Source: a bacterium
GTDB taxonomy: Bacteria > UBA9089 > CG2-30-40-21 > SBAY01
Direction: 5' to 3'
Length of the DNA stretch: 7,678 nucleotides
Assembly (NCBI GenBank): GCA_030018635.1
Contig: JASEHU010000092.1
Span: 1 to 7,678 of the forward strand
Below, one piece after another: positions 6,666 to 7,678 of the stretch. Both the position numbers and the translations under genes were made by a program. The notes beneath the pieces are model-generated. The model was not told the DNA's origin. It searched no databases and saw only the letters and a list, made by a program, of their open reading frames with translations. Every line of letters begins with the position of its first letter. The stretch's first letter is position 1.

Positions 6666-7619
6666 ATGAGAATTGGAAATTGGAAATTGGAAATTGGAAA
6701 TTTAATAACGTTGGTTGTTGGTATTAACCTGGTGGTTATTTCTATGCCTGTGTATGCCCAGGATGAATATACCGGGATAACCTCGGCTAATTTCTTAAAA
6801 TTAGATGTTGGGGCAAGACAGGCGGCTATGGCTGGGGCATTTGTCGGTGTAGCCGATGATGTCAACACTATCAATTATAACCCTGCCGGTCTGGTCCAGG
6901 CAGGAACTATCTCCTTGACGGCTATGCACAATCAATGGCTTCAATCTATAAAATACGAATATTTAGGATATGCTCAAAGGATGTGGTGGGATGGGGTAAT
7001 TGGCGGCAGCCTGGCTTATCTACACATGGGAGATATACCAGGAAGTAGATTTTCTCCAGGTGGTGGTTATGAAAAGGCAGATGATTTTACTGCTTATGAC
7101 GCCTGTCTTACCTTCTCCTATGCCCAACCATGGAGTGATGGACTTTCAATTGGTGCAAATTTTAAGATTATCTACGAAAAGATAGAAAAGGAGAATGCAT
7201 CTACCATTGCCTTTGATTTAGGCGCCTTTTATAAAACACCGATTGATAATCTTTCCTTTGGCTTATGCCTCCAAAATTTAGGCTCCGGGCTAAAATTTAT
7301 TAAGGAAAAATCCGATTTGCCGATGAATTTAAAAGGTGGCGTATCGGCAAAATTACTTGATGAACGACTACTCATTGCCCTTGATGCCAACAAACCTATT
7401 GACAATAAGATAAATGGACGGCTTGGGTTTGAATACTGGCTAATAGATACCTTTGCCATACGAGCCGGCTATCGGACAGATGTGGATATTGGCTCTGGAT
7501 TTTCAGGTGGTATCGGATTAAAACTTATGAATTACCAGATTGACTATGGTTTTGCACCTTATGATGAATTAGGTGATACCCACCGCATCTCTCTGCGCAT
7601 GGACTTCTTACCTGAGTAA
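6666..7619 (+). CDS. PorV/PorQ-family outer-membrane beta-barrel protein
   Basis: This 317-residue protein belongs to the PorV/PorQ (UPF0164-like, FadL-related) barrels. In Bacteroidota, PorV is an outer-membrane T9SS component that carries cargo through its C-terminal domain. A signal peptide covers about 1-31 (cleavage after VYA, before QDE). The family's N-terminal signature is clear: NFLKLDVGARQAAMAGAF (42-59), then VADDVNTINYNPAGL (62-76). The rest alternates amphipathic strands with Gly/Asn/Asp turns and ends in the strand HRISLRMDF. The ATG is one base after the stop of the giant gene, so the pair is an operon and cargo/shuttle partnership is plausible. Codons 3-12 (IGNWKLEIGN) are encoded by a tandem 7-bp repeat, which makes the N terminus odd; no better start lies downstream, because later candidates would shorten the signal peptide and drop its positive charges. 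Another FadL-like transport role cannot be excluded. Confidence 0.9.
   Translation: MRIGNWKLEIGNLITLVVGINLVVISMPVYAQDEYTGITSANFLKLDVGARQAAMAGAFVGVADDVNTINYNPAGLVQAGTISLTAMHNQWLQSIKYEYLGYAQRMWWDGVIGGSLAYLHMGDIPGSRFSPGGGYEKADDFTAYDACLTFSYAQPWSDGLSIGANFKIIYEKIEKENASTIAFDLGAFYKTPIDNLSFGLCLQNLGSGLKFIKEKSDLPMNLKGGVSAKLLDERLLIALDANKPIDNKINGRLGFEYWLIDTFAIRAGYRTDVDIGSGFSGGIGLKLMNYQIDYGFAPYDELGDTHRISLRMDFLPE
6668..6703 (+). repeat. Tandem heptamer tract inside the start of the barrel gene
   Basis: After a variant unit GAGAATTG (6668-6675) come three identical GAAATTG units (6676-6682, 6683-6689, 6690-6696) and GAAATTT (6697-6703). Equivalently, four perfect copies of AATTGGA lie at 6671-6698. The tract begins two bases after the first base of the ATG and encodes the 7-residue period IGNWKLE. 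A gain or loss of one unit shifts the frame by one base. Confidence 0.9.
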
Positions 7620-7678
7620 AATCTTGGTGGTGTCCGTGAATAGCTAACTTGTGTAAAACAAGAGGATAAATTCATTTT
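7620..7678 (+). other. Downstream edge: probable leader of a further gene
   Basis: No terminator is visible after the barrel gene. Positions 7649-7670 match 2263-2284, the 22 bases just before the GTG of the giant gene, at 19 of 22 positions, including the ribosome site AGAGGATAAA. Another gene may therefore start just beyond the window. A weak 5-bp hairpin, CTTGT/ACAAG (7648-7662), overlaps this segment. Confidence 0.35.

Noticed and set aside
5908..7459. Minus-strand open frames at 5908-6150, 6635-6874 and 7229-7459, and a plus-strand frame at 7000-7185
   Set aside because: All lie inside the two operon genes in other frames, show no signal, domain or ribosome site, and the frames with recognisable protein families account for the DNA.

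Overview
The window comes from an AT-rich, diderm (two-membrane) bacterium. The evidence is a type IV pilus retraction ATPase, an outer-membrane beta-barrel of the PorV/PorQ type, and a very large exported protein ending in a domain that looks like a type IX secretion (T9SS) sorting signal or FlgD-like Ig fold. Such sets occur in the Bacteroidota/FCB assemblage and in several uncultivated diderm candidate phyla. The intergenic DNA is full of short repeats, which to me favours an uncultivated candidate-phylum genome, but no marker in the window fixes the taxon.

Layout. Positions 1-120 are non-coding and hold short direct and inverted repeats. Positions 121-1191 (minus) encode a PilU-type ATPase. 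Positions 1192-1466 are non-coding and hold two opposed arrays of a 7-bp repeat. A textbook sigma-70 promoter (1467-1495) then drives a small membrane-anchored helical protein (1518-1769), which is closed by a long terminator hairpin (1813-1874). A 202-bp element at 1933-2134 has 22-bp terminal inverted repeats and a perfect 8-bp direct repeat on each side, so it looks like a MITE. After it come a 9-bp triplicate repeat and a sigma-28-like promoter. That promoter precedes a two-gene operon: a 1459-residue FG-GAP/VCBS-repeat surface protein (2285-6664) and, one base after its stop codon, a PorV/PorQ-family barrel (6666-7619). Positions 7620-7678 resemble the leader of a further gene that lies beyond the window.

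How it fits together. The operon reads as a secreted adhesin-like or ligand-binding beta-propeller protein with a C-terminal sorting domain, made together with an outer-membrane barrel of the family that shuttles T9SS cargo. The start of the barrel gene is built from a tandem 7-bp repeat that also occurs between genes. Because 7 is not a multiple of 3, copy-number change would switch the frame, so the barrel may be phase-variable. The pilus motor and the sigma-28-like promoter add a motility/surface theme, though that link is inferred.
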